Positions 35,365-45,296 of a stretch of 57,842 bases of DNA are shown here, in pieces (within the stretch, counting starts at the first letter, position 1; each line of letters begins with the position of its first letter). The position numbers were made by a program, and so were the translations under genes. Below the pieces are notes generated by a model that saw only the letters and a program-made list of their open reading frames with translations, was not told where the DNA came from and searched no databases. The stretch comes from Chryseobacterium gleum (GTDB taxonomy: Bacteria > Bacteroidota > Bacteroidia > Flavobacteriales_D > Crocinitomicaceae), in contig CAMDMY010000007.1 of NCBI GenBank assembly GCA_945902775.1, positions 1 to 57,842 on the forward strand, read 5' to 3'.

Positions 35365-36027
35365 ATGATCCCATTTTCAATCATAATAACAGCAGGAGGA
35401 ATAGGAAAAAGAATGGGAAGCTCAATTCCAAAACAATTCATCGAAATCGCGAATCTTCCCCTTTTAATGCATACGATAAATTGTTTTTATTCATTCGATT
35501 CAACTTGTCAAATAATAGTAACTCTACCAGAAGATTGGAAAGATTTTTGGAATGAATTAATTGAAAAACACGAATTCAAAGTGCCTCATTTAGTTATTGA
35601 TGGTGGCATTGAACGATACGATTCAATCAAAAATGCACTTTCAAGATGTGCAAATAAAATTATTGGTGTACACGATGGAGTTCGACCATTAGTCAATCAT
35701 TCAACAATTGAAAGATGTTTGAAATTAGTCAAGGAAAAAGGAACTGCAATACCAACATTGACTTTAAAAGAATCATTAAGAAAAATAAATGAAGATACAA
35801 CTGAATCTGTTGAGCGAAAAAATTATTTAAGCGTTCAAACACCCCAATTTTTCACTAAAAAAATCATTGACAAAGCATACAATATTCCCTTTCATTCAGC
35901 GATAACAGATGACGCCTCATTGGTTGAAGAAGCAGGATTTAAGATAGAAATAACGGAAGGAAATGAAGAAAATATAAAGGTAACTACACCGTTTGATTTA
36001 CAAATCATTAATCTATTCATTAAATAG
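35365..36027 (+). CDS. ispD: 2-C-methyl-D-erythritol 4-phosphate cytidylyltransferase
   Basis: Forms CDP-methylerythritol in the non-mevalonate isoprenoid pathway. The nucleotide-binding loop ITAGGIGKRMGSSIPKQF (residues 8-25) is intact, followed by VHDGVRPLV and the C-terminal TPFDLQIIN segment (usually TxPxDLxxA). The 220 residues are normal length. The gene stands alone between the terminator and the metF promoter. Confidence 0.95.
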   Translation: MIPFSIIITAGGIGKRMGSSIPKQFIEIANLPLLMHTINCFYSFDSTCQIIVTLPEDWKDFWNELIEKHEFKVPHLVIDGGIERYDSIKNALSRCANKIIGVHDGVRPLVNHSTIERCLKLVKEKGTAIPTLTLKESLRKINEDTTESVERKNYLSVQTPQFFTKKIIDKAYNIPFHSAITDDASLVEEAGFKIEITEGNEENIKVTTPFDLQIINLFIK

Positions 36028-36061
36028 GATACTAAAATTTTTTTTAAGATTTTTATTAATG

Positions 36062-36069
36062 TATCTTTG
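36062..36069 (+). promoter_or_regulatory. -7 box of metF
   Basis: TATCTTTG, exact match to TAnnTTTG, 20 bases before the metF ATG. No clear -33 box is seen in the T-rich upstream region. Confidence 0.6.
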
Positions 36070-36089
36070 CACCACTTTATAAACATAGA

Positions 36090-37040
36090 ATGAAAATTAC
36101 AGATCATTTAGCACAAACAAAAGAGACATTATTCTCAATCGAAATACTTCCTCCATTAAAAGGTAAAAGCATACAATCAATATATGATGGAATTGATCCT
36201 TTGATGGAATTTAAACCTCGTTTTGTGAATGTTACTTACCATAGAGAAGAATATATTTACAAGGAAAGAGAAAGAGGATTACTTGAAAAAATAGCCATAC
36301 GTAAACGACCAGGAACTGTTGGAATTTGCGCGGCTATAATGAATAAATACCAAGTTGATGCAGTTCCTCATTTAATTTGCGGAGGATTTAGCAAAGAAGA
36401 AACGGAAAATGCTTTAATAGATTTACAATTCTTAGGCATCGACAACGTACTAGCATTGAGAGGTGACTCAATAAAAACTGAATCAACTTTCCGCCCTCAC
36501 GAAGATGGACATGAATTTGCTGTAGATTTGATCAAACAAATCAATGGAATGAACGAAGGAAATTATATGATGGACGATGTTCAATTAGCACCAACAGATT
36601 TTTGTATCGGTGCAGCTGGTTATCCAGAAAAACATTTCGAAGCAATGAATCTTACAACAGATCTACATTACCTTAAAGCTAAAGTAGATGCAGGAGCTGA
36701 ATATATTGTTACTCAAATGTTCTTTGATAATAGTAAATATTTTGCCTTTGTTGACGCATGTCGATCAATTGGGATTACTGTTCCAATCATTCCAGGATTA
36801 AAACCAATCAAAAATTTATCCCACATTTCATTCTTGCCAAAATTCTTCCATATTGATTATCCGGAAGATCTATCAAAAGAATTATTGAAATGTAAAGACA
36901 ATAAACAAGTTGAACAATTAGGAATTGAGTGGGGTGTTAATCAATCAAAAGAATTAAAAGCGGCTAACGTTCCATGCATTCATTATTATTCAATGGGTAA
37001 TTCTTATTCTGTACAATCAATCGTAAAAGAAATTTTTTAA
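36090..37040 (+). CDS. metF: 5,10-methylenetetrahydrofolate reductase
   Basis: Reduces methylenetetrahydrofolate to 5-methyltetrahydrofolate for methionine synthesis, with FAD. The 316-residue protein starts FSIEILPPLKGKS (the FExxPP motif), contains VNVTYHREEY, NVLALRGDS, ADFCIGAAGYPEKHFEA-like segments, and the TQMFFDNSKYFAFVDACR motif of the TIM barrel. It is followed after three bases by a small secreted protein gene. Confidence 0.95.
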   Translation: MKITDHLAQTKETLFSIEILPPLKGKSIQSIYDGIDPLMEFKPRFVNVTYHREEYIYKERERGLLEKIAIRKRPGTVGICAAIMNKYQVDAVPHLICGGFSKEETENALIDLQFLGIDNVLALRGDSIKTESTFRPHEDGHEFAVDLIKQINGMNEGNYMMDDVQLAPTDFCIGAAGYPEKHFEAMNLTTDLHYLKAKVDAGAEYIVTQMFFDNSKYFAFVDACRSIGITVPIIPGLKPIKNLSHISFLPKFFHIDYPEDLSKELLKCKDNKQVEQLGIEWGVNQSKELKAANVPCIHYYSMGNSYSVQSIVKEIF

Positions 37041-37043
37041 AAT

Positions 37044-37577
37044 ATGAAATTAGCCTTAGCCATCATTTTTATCCTTTTGGGAAATAGCTATTTTGCTCAG
37101 ACAAAGGATTTAAAACTAAAAAATGTTTTAATTATCGGACAATTAGACAAGGCTGACGATCGCTACTCAATTGAAATTGCCTTAACCGAATTGCTAGCTG
37201 AAGCAGGAGTAAAAGCGATTCCATCATTAAATATTTTAAAAGTAGGTGGTGACATTAAAGAATTAAGCAAAGATTCATTACAAAAAATAATAGCATCAAA
37301 AGGTATTGACACCTATATGACAGTCAATGTTAGAGGATTTGATAAAAAATTTAAATTAGCTCAAAATCACGATAATTTAATTACCGCTTTAAATACAACC
37401 CATTTATTTCCATTATACCGCGATGAAACTGTAAACATTAGTTTTGAATTTACATTCTATAGAGAAGGGCAATTTATGGCAACCGATATAGTAAAGTGTA
37501 ATAATGTAAGTTCAAGAGATACTGTACTTAAACGATTTAGAAAAAAAACAGCTAAAAGAATCCTTAAATGGATTTAA
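37044..37577 (+). CDS. Secreted protein of unknown function
   Basis: A 177-residue protein with a signal peptide (MKLALAIIFILLGNSYFAQ). The mature part opens NVLIIGQLDKADDRYSIEIALTELLAEAGVKAIPSLNILK and ends in a basic KRFRKKTAKRILKWI. The alternating pattern suggests a compact alpha/beta domain like those of uncharacterised DUF4136-like lipoproteins, but there is no lipobox Cys and I do not claim the family. It starts three bases after the metF stop, so it is co-transcribed. Confidence 0.7.
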   Translation: MKLALAIIFILLGNSYFAQTKDLKLKNVLIIGQLDKADDRYSIEIALTELLAEAGVKAIPSLNILKVGGDIKELSKDSLQKIIASKGIDTYMTVNVRGFDKKFKLAQNHDNLITALNTTHLFPLYRDETVNISFEFTFYREGQFMATDIVKCNNVSSRDTVLKRFRKKTAKRILKWI

Positions 37578-37711
37578 TTAATGGACAATTTTTAATGCAT
37601 AATTAAAAATGATTAGAAAAATGTCAAGAAAATAATCATTAACAAAACATAGGAAAATAAAGGCCTACAAGAAATTAAACCAACTAAATTTCATTATTTT
37701 TTTAAAAATTA

Positions 37712-37742
37712 TTTGCTAATTAAAATATTCGCTTTATATTTG
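37712..37742 (+). promoter_or_regulatory. Promoter of the bcp peroxiredoxin gene
   Basis: TTTG at 37712-37715, a 19-base spacer, then TATATTTG at 37735-37742; both boxes match the Bacteroidota consensus exactly. The leader is about 28 bases. Confidence 0.75.
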
Positions 37743-37773
37743 ATTAAATATTAACCAATAAAGCGTTTAAATA

Positions 37774-38241
37774 ATGAGCAAGTTAAAGTTTTTAAAAGTT
37801 GGAGATAAAGTCCCTTCATTTTCTGCAAAGGATGAAAATGGAAACACCATTAATTCTTCCGATTTCAAAGGTAAAAAATGGGTAATCTATTTTTATCCAA
37901 AAGATCAAACCCCTGGATGTATTGCTCAAGCTTGTAATATTAGAGATAATTATTCTATTCTTTTAACAAAAGATATTCAGATAATTGGTGTTAGCGCTGA
38001 CAACCAAAAATCACATTTAAACTTTATTGAAAAACAACAAATCCCTTTTCCTTTGATTGCTGATGAAGATTTAACAGTCATCAAAACATTTGGAGTTTGG
38101 GGAGAAAAAAAGTTTATGGGTAAAATTTATGATGGTATTCACCGAACTACTTTTTTAATAAACGAAGAAGAAATAATCGTTGGTATTATTGATAAACCCA
38201 AAACAAAAGCACATGTTGAAGAAATTTTAGAATTATTTTAA
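37774..38241 (+). CDS. bcp: Thioredoxin-dependent peroxiredoxin, BCP/PrxQ type
   Basis: Reduces peroxides with thioredoxin. The 155 residues carry VGDKVPSFSAKDENG, then the active site YPKDQTPGCIAQACNIRDN with peroxidatic Cys49 and resolving Cys54 five residues later, the PrxQ alpha2 arrangement. Arg and Thr of the PxxxTxxC motif are present. It has its own strong promoter. Confidence 0.95.
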   Translation: MSKLKFLKVGDKVPSFSAKDENGNTINSSDFKGKKWVIYFYPKDQTPGCIAQACNIRDNYSILLTKDIQIIGVSADNQKSHLNFIEKQQIPFPLIADEDLTVIKTFGVWGEKKFMGKIYDGIHRTTFLINEEEIIVGIIDKPKTKAHVEEILELF

Positions 38242-38376
38242 ATAAATTTTAATAAACGTAAATAGATTACGCACTTATGGGTGCACCTTTGTAAAAATTA
38301 AAACAAATAATTAATAAAAACCTTCGACTTTAAAGATGCTAACGATCATCGATAAAGTAGAAAAAAAACAAACGAT

Positions 38377-39411
38377 ATGGCAGTTAAAGAAGTAAACGCA
38401 GACAAATTAAAAGCTCTTCAATTAACAATGGAAAAGCTTGACAAAGCTTACGGTAAAGGAACCGTAATGAAATTAGGAGATGCTCCTATAGTTGACATTG
38501 ATGTAATTCAAACAGGATCTATTACTTTAGACCTTGCATTAGGAATCAATGGATTTCCAAAAGGAAGAGTAGTTGAAATATATGGGCCTGAATCATCAGG
38601 TAAAACAACATTGGCTATTCACGCAATTGCTGAATGTCAAAAAAATGGTGGTATTGCAGCATTTATTGATGCAGAACACGCTTTCGATCAATTCTATGCA
38701 CAAAAATTAGGTGTAGATGTAGGTAACTTATTAATCTCACAACCAGATAATGGAGAGCAAGCCTTAGAAATTGCGGATAATTTAATTCGTTCTGGGGCTG
38801 TTGATTTAGTTGTAATTGATTCAGTTGCAGCATTAACTCCAAAAGCAGAGATTGAAGGTGAAATGGGAGATTCACAAATGGGACTTCAAGCACGTTTGAT
38901 GTCTAAAGCATTGAGAAAATTAACAGGGTCTATTAACAAAGCAGGCACTTGTTGTATATTCATTAACCAATTACGTGAAAAAATTGGAGTAATGTTCGGT
39001 AATCCAGAAACTACAACTGGAGGAAATGCATTAAAATTTTACGCTTCAGTTCGTATCGACATCAGAAGAGCAAGTCAAATAAAAGACGGCGATGAAATTA
39101 TCGGTAACCGTGTAAAAGTAAAAGTGGTTAAAAATAAATTAGCACCTCCTTTCCGTAAAGCTGAATTTGATATTATGTATGGTGCAGGAATTTCAAAAGT
39201 TGGAGAAATTGTTGATTTAGGAGTTGAATTAAACATCTTGAAGAAAAGTGGTTCTTGGTTTTCTTACGGAGAAACAAGACTTGGACAAGGAAGAGATTCT
39301 GTAAAACAATTGATATTAGATAATCCAGAGTTAATGTTAGAATTGGAACTTAAGATTAAAGATGCTCTTGCTACTCCAGGTACAGTAGTTCCAATGTTGG
39401 CGCAAGACTAA
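38377..39411 (+). CDS. recA: Recombinase A
   Basis: DNA strand exchange and SOS co-protease. The Walker A loop GPESSGKTT (residues 70-78) and Walker B segment [12 protein letters not shown] are intact, and [23 protein letters not shown] carries the L2 DNA-binding region. The 344 residues end with VPMLAQD in place of a long acidic tail. It is monocistronic: a terminator follows directly. I did not see an obvious LexA box upstream. Confidence 0.98.
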   Translation: MAVKEVNADKLKALQLTMEKLDKAYGKGTVMKLGDAPIVDIDVIQTGSITLDLALGINGFPKGRVVEIYGPESSGKTTLAIHAIAECQKNGGIAAFIDAEHAFDQFYAQKLGVDVGNLLISQPDNGEQALEIADNLIRSGAVDLVVIDSVAALTPKAEIEGEMGDSQMGLQARLMSKALRKLTGSINKAGTCCIFINQLREKIGVMFGNPETTTGGNALKFYASVRIDIRRASQIKDGDEIIGNRVKVKVVKNKLAPPFRKAEFDIMYGAGISKVGEIVDLGVELNILKKSGSWFSYGETRLGQGRDSVKQLILDNPELMLELELKIKDALATPGTVVPMLAQD

Positions 39412-39427
39412 CTGCATATCGTTAAGG

Positions 39428-39457
39428 ACAGCGTTCAGAAATGAGCGCTGTTTTTTT
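39428..39457 (+). terminator. recA terminator
   Basis: A 10-base stem ACAGCGTTCA / TGAGCGCTGT (one G-T pair) closed by a GAAA tetraloop and followed by seven T. The last bases touch the topB stop codon on the opposite strand. Confidence 0.88.
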
Positions 39458-41576
39458 ATGCAATAAACTCAATATTAAACAAAGAATTCAAAACAAACTT
39501 ACCATTTACCTTTTCAGTTGATGGAGGTACAACCAATCCTTTGATAACAGCCGTTTTACCTTTCGTAACCAAATCAGCTAACTGACTTTCGGTAAGTACT
39601 TTACCCATTAACTCAAAAGGAATCTTAAATCCACAATTCGCAAAATTAGAACAACCGATAGCTGCTTTTCCTTTCATTAATTTAGCAGATTTACATTTTG
39701 GACAATTGGTATCCTCTAATTTAATCTCTTCCTTTAGTTTTCTAGGCGCACGAGGTTTAGGTTCAGGTTTTATGTCAATAGTTGGAGCAATTTGAATTAC
39801 ACGATGATGTGAATTAAAAATCACTTCTTCAGTTAAATCAATTACCATTTGAATTAATTCCTTTTTGAAAACATCTGCTTCGTATTCTCCTTTTTCAATC
39901 AAACGTATTTTTCGTTCCCAATCACCCGTTAATTCGGCACTTTTTAAAAGTTCGTTTTGAATCGTGTCAATCAAGCCTATTCCGGTAACTGTAGCAACTA
40001 TATTTTTACGTTTTCTTTCAATGTATTTTCTTCGAAATAAAGTTTCAAGTATGTTAGCTCTTGTAGATGGTCGACCAATTCCTTGATCTTTCATTAATTC
40101 TCTTAATTCTTCATCATCAACATTACGTCCGGCAGTTTCCATAGCTCGAAGTATTGTCCCTTCCGTATAATATTTTGGAGGAGAAGTTTTCCCTTGATGG
40201 ATAACAGGTGAATGCGGACCTTTTTCGCCCTCAACAAAAGTGGGCATCAAACGTTCTTCTGCAGCTTCTTTAGGGTCTTTAACTGTAGCTTCATCGGCAT
40301 AAATTACTCTCCAACCTGGCTCAATAATTTGTTTCCCAGTTGCTTTAAATTCTAATTTATCAACTTTACCAAGAACAGTAGTATTTGAAACCTTACATTC
40401 AGGATAAAACACTGAAATGAATCGTTTAGCAATTAAATCGTAAATATGTTGTTCAGCAGGCGTAATACCTGAAGGAACAACTCCTGTAGGGATAATTGCA
40501 TGGTGATCAGTCACCTTTTTATCATCAAAAACCGACTTTAATTTTGGAATAGGTTTATCTAATAAAGGAGCTGTAAAGCGAGAATAATATTTCATCCCAT
40601 TTAAAATTGCTGGGATTTTTGGATGTATATCTTCAGATAAGTAAGTTGTATCAACACGAGGATACGTCGTTAACTTCTTCTCGTATAAATTTTGAATCAG
40701 TTTTAATGTATCATCAGCTGTATAGCCATATTTTCTATTCGCTTCAACTTGTAATGAAGTTAAATCGTACAAACGAGGATTTCCTTCTTTTCCTTCTTTT
40801 TGCTCAAAAGAAGTAATTTCAAAGGGATGCTGCTTTAAATATTCTAACCCTTTTTCAGCTTTTTCAGCCGATTGCAAACGATCAATTTGACATAAAAATT
40901 CAGTGTCGCGATAAATCGTTTTTAACTCCCAATATTCATCAACTCTAAATGAATCAATTTCTTTTTGTCGTTGAACAATCATTGCTAATGTAGGTGTTTG
41001 AACACGACCTATTGAAAAAGTAGATTGACCTCTTCCAAATTTAACCGTAAATAAACGGGTGGCATTTATTCCCAATAACCAATCACCGATTGCTCTGGCA
41101 CTACCTGCGGCATATAAACGATCATAATCAGAGGAATCTTTTAGCTTTTGAAAACCTTCACGAATTGCTTCTTCAGTTAACGAAGAAATCCATAACCGTT
41201 TGATAGGTACTTTACATTTCGCCTTTAGAAGAACCCAACGTTGAATCAATTCTCCTTCTTGTCCAGCATCCCCGCAATTGATAACTTCAGAACAGTTTTG
41301 AACCAATTTTTCAATTAAGGCAAATTGTTTTTTAACACCATCATTTTCAATTAATTTGATTCCGAAATTAGCTGGAATAACAGGCAACTCTTCTAATCGC
41401 CAATATTTCCATTTCATATCGTAATCATGAGGCTCCTTCAATGTACAAAAATGCCCGAAAGTCCAAGTAACTTGGTAGCCATTTCCTTCATAATAACCAT
41501 CCATTCGTTGTTTAGCACCGAGAACTTCGGCGATATCTTTTGCAACACTTGGTTTTTCGGCAATACAGAGTTTCAT
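39456..41576 (-). CDS. topB: DNA topoisomerase III (type IA)
   Basis: Relaxes and decatenates DNA by single-strand passage. The 706-residue protein starts with the Toprim domain (LCIAEKPSVAKDIAEVLGA, with NCGDAGQEGELI around residues 100-111), has SIGRVQTPTLAMI, and the catalytic tyrosine in LTTYPRVDTTYL (Tyr305). A C-terminal zinc-finger-like domain (CPKCKSAKLMKGKAAIGCSN, about residues 640-660) follows. It converges on recA, ending at the recA terminator. Confidence 0.96.
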   Translation of the reverse strand: MKLCIAEKPSVAKDIAEVLGAKQRMDGYYEGNGYQVTWTFGHFCTLKEPHDYDMKWKYWRLEELPVIPANFGIKLIENDGVKKQFALIEKLVQNCSEVINCGDAGQEGELIQRWVLLKAKCKVPIKRLWISSLTEEAIREGFQKLKDSSDYDRLYAAGSARAIGDWLLGINATRLFTVKFGRGQSTFSIGRVQTPTLAMIVQRQKEIDSFRVDEYWELKTIYRDTEFLCQIDRLQSAEKAEKGLEYLKQHPFEITSFEQKEGKEGNPRLYDLTSLQVEANRKYGYTADDTLKLIQNLYEKKLTTYPRVDTTYLSEDIHPKIPAILNGMKYYSRFTAPLLDKPIPKLKSVFDDKKVTDHHAIIPTGVVPSGITPAEQHIYDLIAKRFISVFYPECKVSNTTVLGKVDKLEFKATGKQIIEPGWRVIYADEATVKDPKEAAEERLMPTFVEGEKGPHSPVIHQGKTSPPKYYTEGTILRAMETAGRNVDDEELRELMKDQGIGRPSTRANILETLFRRKYIERKRKNIVATVTGIGLIDTIQNELLKSAELTGDWERKIRLIEKGEYEADVFKKELIQMVIDLTEEVIFNSHHRVIQIAPTIDIKPEPKPRAPRKLKEEIKLEDTNCPKCKSAKLMKGKAAIGCSNFANCGFKIPFELMGKVLTESQLADLVTKGKTAVIKGLVVPPSTEKVNGKFVLNSLFNIEFIA

Positions 41577-41647
41577 TGAATTTTATTGGAAGATAAAGAT
41601 AAGAAACTTTAAGGGTAATTTTTAGGATTTGCCGAAGCACTTATAAA

Positions 41648-41673
41648 CAAAAAAAGCCCAATCACTTGGGCTT
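41648..41673 (-). terminator. Terminator of the peptide-binding lipoprotein gene
   Basis: Perfect 8-base stem AAGCCCAA (41654-41661) / TTGGGCTT (41666-41673) with a TCAC loop and a T-run on the minus strand. Confidence 0.85.
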
Positions 41674-41693
41674 ACAATTTTATAAAAACAAGA

Positions 41694-43412
41694 TTAACGT
41701 TGCTCTTTGATATAAATTTCAGAGAAATCTAATCCTTGTAAAATGTTGGTTTTAAAATCTTTAACACGTATATTAACCATTACAATAAAGTCATCAGATA
41801 AAATCGGAAGAACTGCAGAATGATCAATTACTAATTGATCACATTTCAACATAATTTCATTTCTTTTTTCATTGTTGATTTCTTTCAATCCCATTTTATA
41901 TAACTCATCAAATTCTTTATTTTTGAATTTAAAATCGTTAATAGAAGAACTTCCTAATTCTGAAATATTTCCACTATAAAATAAACATAAAAAGTTTTCT
42001 GGGTCTGGATAATCAGCAATCCAACCTGCTCTCCATAATTTTGCTTTTCCTGAAGAAATAGCATCATTTCTTTCTTTAATTGTACACAACTTAATTTTTA
42101 AAGAAACATTTAAATTCTTTTTTAAATCAGCTAATACACCTTTAATCATTTTGTGAATAGTTGACCCATCTTTGGTATTCACATAAACCTCAAGCGATGG
42201 AAAAGATGAGCCATCTTTATAACCCGCTTCTGCTAATAATTTTTTCGCTAAACTGGGGTTAAATTCATTACCTTTTACTCTGTTATTTGGATACGTTTCC
42301 ATTGGTGGAACAAAACCGTTCAACGCTGGATAACCTTCACCCTCTAATAAATTATCTATAATCCCTTGTCTATCAACAGCTATATTGAAAGCTTTACGAA
42401 CACGTTCATCGCTAAATTCTTTACTTTGACAAGCATAAGAAATATATGCCATTTTTAAACTTGTTTCTGTTTCAACTTTATGCTTTACATTTTTCCCATT
42501 TTGAGCATCTTCCAAAGAACCAAAAACATCTTGAATATCTTCTACTGGAATTTCAAAAACAACATCGATTTCTTTTTTTCTAAAAGCTAATAACTCACTT
42601 TTTTTATTTTTTGTGTATGTCATTACCACTTTATTCAGGAAAGGAAGTTTATTTCCAAACTCATCTTTCCCCCAATAATTCGAATTTCTTTTTAAAACAA
42701 TTTGTTCATTATCAAACGTTTCTAAAGCAAAAGGACCCGTACCAACTGGATGTAATTTAATATCTTTTCCATACTTTTCTACTGCTTCTTTCGGGAAAAT
42801 ACCTAAACTGTTGTGAGATAACACTTTATCAAATCCAACAAAAGGTTCAGCTAATTGAATTTCGACTTTATTGTTGTTAATCACCTTGATACCCGAAACA
42901 CCTTCTTTAGGAAAAGTGTACGATTTATTTTTTTGATTAAATTCTCTAGCGCCTTTGATTTTGTCAACTAATAAATAACTAATAGCATTCACGTCAATAC
43001 CTGAACATGCTAAGTCTAATGTATACTTAACATCATATGCCGTTAATTCTCTTCCTTTTCCTCCAAAGCATTCGTCATCATGAAAGAAGACACCTTTTCT
43101 AATTTTAAAAGTAAATACTTTTGCATCTTCACTTACGGTAAAAGATTCTGCAATTGAAGGCTTTACCTTAGTAGTAGCAACATCAATTTTTAAAAGCGGT
43201 TCAAATATTTGAGATAAAATACGAGTAGAAAATATATCTGATACAGCTAAAGGAAATAAAGATTCAATTTTCTCAGAAGACATAAGGCTAAATTGTCCTC
43301 CATATTGTTTTCCTCCAACAGCCTTCATTTCACTTGTGTCTGAATCTCCACTACCACATGAAAAAATAATCGTTGACACACCAACTAATAATAAAAGAAT
43401 ACGATTACGCAT
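41694..43412 (-). CDS. Peptide-type ABC transporter substrate-binding lipoprotein (family 5)
   Basis: A 572-residue family 5 solute-binding protein. Starting at ATG 43412 it has a lipoprotein signal ending TIIFSCGSG, so the Cys near residue 19 is lipid-modified. Marks include SFTVSEDAKVFTFKIRKGVFFHDD, VGTGPFALETFDNEQIV, RKAFNIAVDRQGI and AKKLLAEAGYKDG. It is a distant paralogue of the protein at 11563-13314. A longer in-frame ORF reaches 43484 but runs over the promoter and into trpS. No transporter subunits are nearby. Confidence 0.92.
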   Translation of the reverse strand: MRNRILLLLVGVSTIIFSCGSGDSDTSEMKAVGGKQYGGQFSLMSSEKIESLFPLAVSDIFSTRILSQIFEPLLKIDVATTKVKPSIAESFTVSEDAKVFTFKIRKGVFFHDDECFGGKGRELTAYDVKYTLDLACSGIDVNAISYLLVDKIKGAREFNQKNKSYTFPKEGVSGIKVINNNKVEIQLAEPFVGFDKVLSHNSLGIFPKEAVEKYGKDIKLHPVGTGPFALETFDNEQIVLKRNSNYWGKDEFGNKLPFLNKVVMTYTKNKKSELLAFRKKEIDVVFEIPVEDIQDVFGSLEDAQNGKNVKHKVETETSLKMAYISYACQSKEFSDERVRKAFNIAVDRQGIIDNLLEGEGYPALNGFVPPMETYPNNRVKGNEFNPSLAKKLLAEAGYKDGSSFPSLEVYVNTKDGSTIHKMIKGVLADLKKNLNVSLKIKLCTIKERNDAISSGKAKLWRAGWIADYPDPENFLCLFYSGNISELGSSSINDFKFKNKEFDELYKMGLKEINNEKRNEIMLKCDQLVIDHSAVLPILSDDFIVMVNIRVKDFKTNILQGLDFSEIYIKEQR

Positions 43413-43431
43413 ATTTAATTTTTTTATGAAA

Positions 43432-43439
43432 CAAATATA
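43432..43439 (-). promoter_or_regulatory. -7 box of the peptide-binding lipoprotein gene
   Basis: On the minus strand TATATTTG matches TAnnTTTG, 19 bases before ATG 43412, supporting that start over the longer frame. Confidence 0.55.
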
Positions 43440-43473
43440 ATAATATAATATCAATTTTAAATCGTAATTTACA

Positions 43474-44466
43474 TTACTGTTCAACTTCTAATTTTGCATT
43501 ATAACCTAATTTAAAGCGAACTCTATTTAGAACACCTTGAGCAACAACTCTTGCTTTTTCTGCACCTATAGCTAAAATATGATCTATTTTAGCTGGATTC
43601 GCCATTAATTCAAAGTAGATTTCTCGTTCTTTAGCAAATTTAACAAGTATCAATTCGTACAAAGCTAATTTTGCGTGCCCATAACCATATCCCCCGTTAA
43701 TGTAGTTCGCTCTCATTGCATTTATCTCATTTTCAGAAGCTAATAATTTATACAAAGCATAAATAGTACATGTATCTGGATTTTTCGATTCTTCTAATCC
43801 TTTACTATCTGAAACAATTGCCATCACTTGTTTTTTTAATTCCTTTTCTGGAAGAAAAATAGTAATAAAATTATCTCTTGATTTACTCATTTTATTTCCG
43901 TCTGTGCCAGGAACTAATTGAGAATCTTCCTGAATTTTATCTTGAGGCAATACGAATGTTTCTCCCATTTTATGATTAAAACGTGCAGCCACATCTCTTG
44001 TCATTTCTAGATGTTGTAATTGATCTTTACCAACTGGTACAACTTCAGCGTCGTACAATAAAATATCAGCAGCCATCAAGATTGGGTAGGTAAAAAGTCC
44101 TGCATTTACATCATCTAAACGGTCACTTTTATCCTTAAATCCGTGCGCTAATGTTAAACGTTGATAAGGAAAATAGCACAATAAATGCCACATTAATTCA
44201 GTAACTTCAGGTACATCACTTTGTCTATAAAAAGTGGTTACACTAGGGTCTATTCCACAGGCTAACCAAGTAGCAGCAGTCGAATACGTATTTTCACGCA
44301 TCGTTGAATCATCTTTGATTTGAGTCAACGAATGTAGATCTGCAATAAAAATAAATGATTCATTAGAAGGATCTTTTGCCATTTGAATAGCTGGAAGAAT
44401 TGCTCCTAATAAATTACCTAAATGTGGAGTTCCTGTACTTTGAACTCCTGTAAGAATACGTGCCAT
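43474..44466 (-). CDS. trpS: Tryptophanyl-tRNA synthetase
   Basis: Charges tRNA(Trp). The class I signatures are TGTPHLGNLLGA (HIGH-like, residues 11-22) and GNKMSKSRDN (KMSKS at 192-196); the 330 residues match bacterial TrpS. It is divergent from plsC with an 80-base gap holding the plsC promoter. Confidence 0.97.
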   Translation of the reverse strand: MARILTGVQSTGTPHLGNLLGAILPAIQMAKDPSNESFIFIADLHSLTQIKDDSTMRENTYSTAATWLACGIDPSVTTFYRQSDVPEVTELMWHLLCYFPYQRLTLAHGFKDKSDRLDDVNAGLFTYPILMAADILLYDAEVVPVGKDQLQHLEMTRDVAARFNHKMGETFVLPQDKIQEDSQLVPGTDGNKMSKSRDNFITIFLPEKELKKQVMAIVSDSKGLEESKNPDTCTIYALYKLLASENEINAMRANYINGGYGYGHAKLALYELILVKFAKEREIYFELMANPAKIDHILAIGAEKARVVAQGVLNRVRFKLGYNAKLEVEQ

Positions 44467-44510
44467 AGGGTACTAATTTTAATGCGAAAATAAGAAACGG
44501 TTTTGAGTAT

Positions 44511-44542
44511 TTTGACTTATTTAATCGTTTTTTGTAAATTTG
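44511..44542 (+). promoter_or_regulatory. Promoter of plsC, predicted leaderless with GTG start
   Basis: TTTG at 44511-44514, a 20-base spacer, TAAATTTG at 44535-44542. The GTG start codon is at 44547, four bases after the -7 box, so the transcript should begin at or next to the start codon. Confidence 0.65.
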
Positions 44543-44546
44543 AAAG

Positions 44547-45296
44547 GTGAAGTACTTTAAAGCTGTTTTTTCGAATTTATGGAAGTTGTATGTAGGAGCT
44601 GTTTTTTTTACAACAGGACTCTTCTACTATCCTTTTCTATATACCCTTTTATTGAAAGAAAAATGGCATAAAAAAACGCATTTTTTCTTTGTGATGTGGA
44701 GTTGGACAATTCGCATTTTTTGTATGTATGCTGTTCGTAAAATGAAGAATTCTCCAATCCCAGAAGGTCCATACATTGTTATTTCAAATCATTCATCCTA
44801 TCTAGATATCTATTTGATGCCTTCGGTTATTCCAAATTCACATTTATTGTTTTTAGGAAAAAGTGAATTATTAAATTATCCATTTTTAAGAACCTACTTT
44901 AGAAAATTACATATACCTGTTTTCAGAAATGATAAATTAAAAGCTGCAAAATCTTTTATTCAAGCAAAAAAAGCTGTTAAAAAAGGATGGTCGTTGATGA
45001 TTTTTCCGGAAGGTGGAATACCCGACGTTAATTTACCTGTAATGGTTCCATTTAAAGAAGGAGCATTTAAATTGGCTAAAAATTTGAAAATACCAATTGT
45101 ACCCATCACATTTACAAATAATTACAAATTATTAACCGATCCGGGAGACGCTTTTGGGAATGGCCGTCCAGGAATTTCAAAAGTGTATATACATCCTCAT
45201 ATTCCTGTTTCAAAAATAGAAGAGTTGACGGAAGAAGAGTTAATGAAATTGTGTTTCGATGTTGTGAATGAACCATTGTTAGGTGTTAGGAATTAG
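44547..45296 (+). CDS. plsC: 1-acyl-sn-glycerol-3-phosphate acyltransferase
   Basis: Adds the second acyl chain to lysophosphatidic acid in phospholipid synthesis. Catalytic motif I is NHSSYLD (residues 81-87, NHx4D), motif III FPEGG (153-157), and VPITFTNNY is motif IV. Two membrane segments lie at the N-terminus. Start is GTG (MKYFKAVFSN). The C-terminus LLGVRN and the TAG stop are encoded by a run of GTTAGG-type repeats, so the last residues may be repeat-derived. Confidence 0.92.
   Translation: MKYFKAVFSNLWKLYVGAVFFTTGLFYYPFLYTLLLKEKWHKKTHFFFVMWSWTIRIFCMYAVRKMKNSPIPEGPYIVISNHSSYLDIYLMPSVIPNSHLLFLGKSELLNYPFLRTYFRKLHIPVFRNDKLKAAKSFIQAKKAVKKGWSLMIFPEGGIPDVNLPVMVPFKEGAFKLAKNLKIPIVPITFTNNYKLLTDPGDAFGNGRPGISKVYIHPHIPVSKIEELTEEELMKLCFDVVNEPLLGVRN

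Noticed and set aside
43413-43484. 24-residue N-terminal extension of the second peptide-binding lipoprotein
   Set aside because: It would overlap trpS and bury the lipoprotein signal; a -7 box lies within it.
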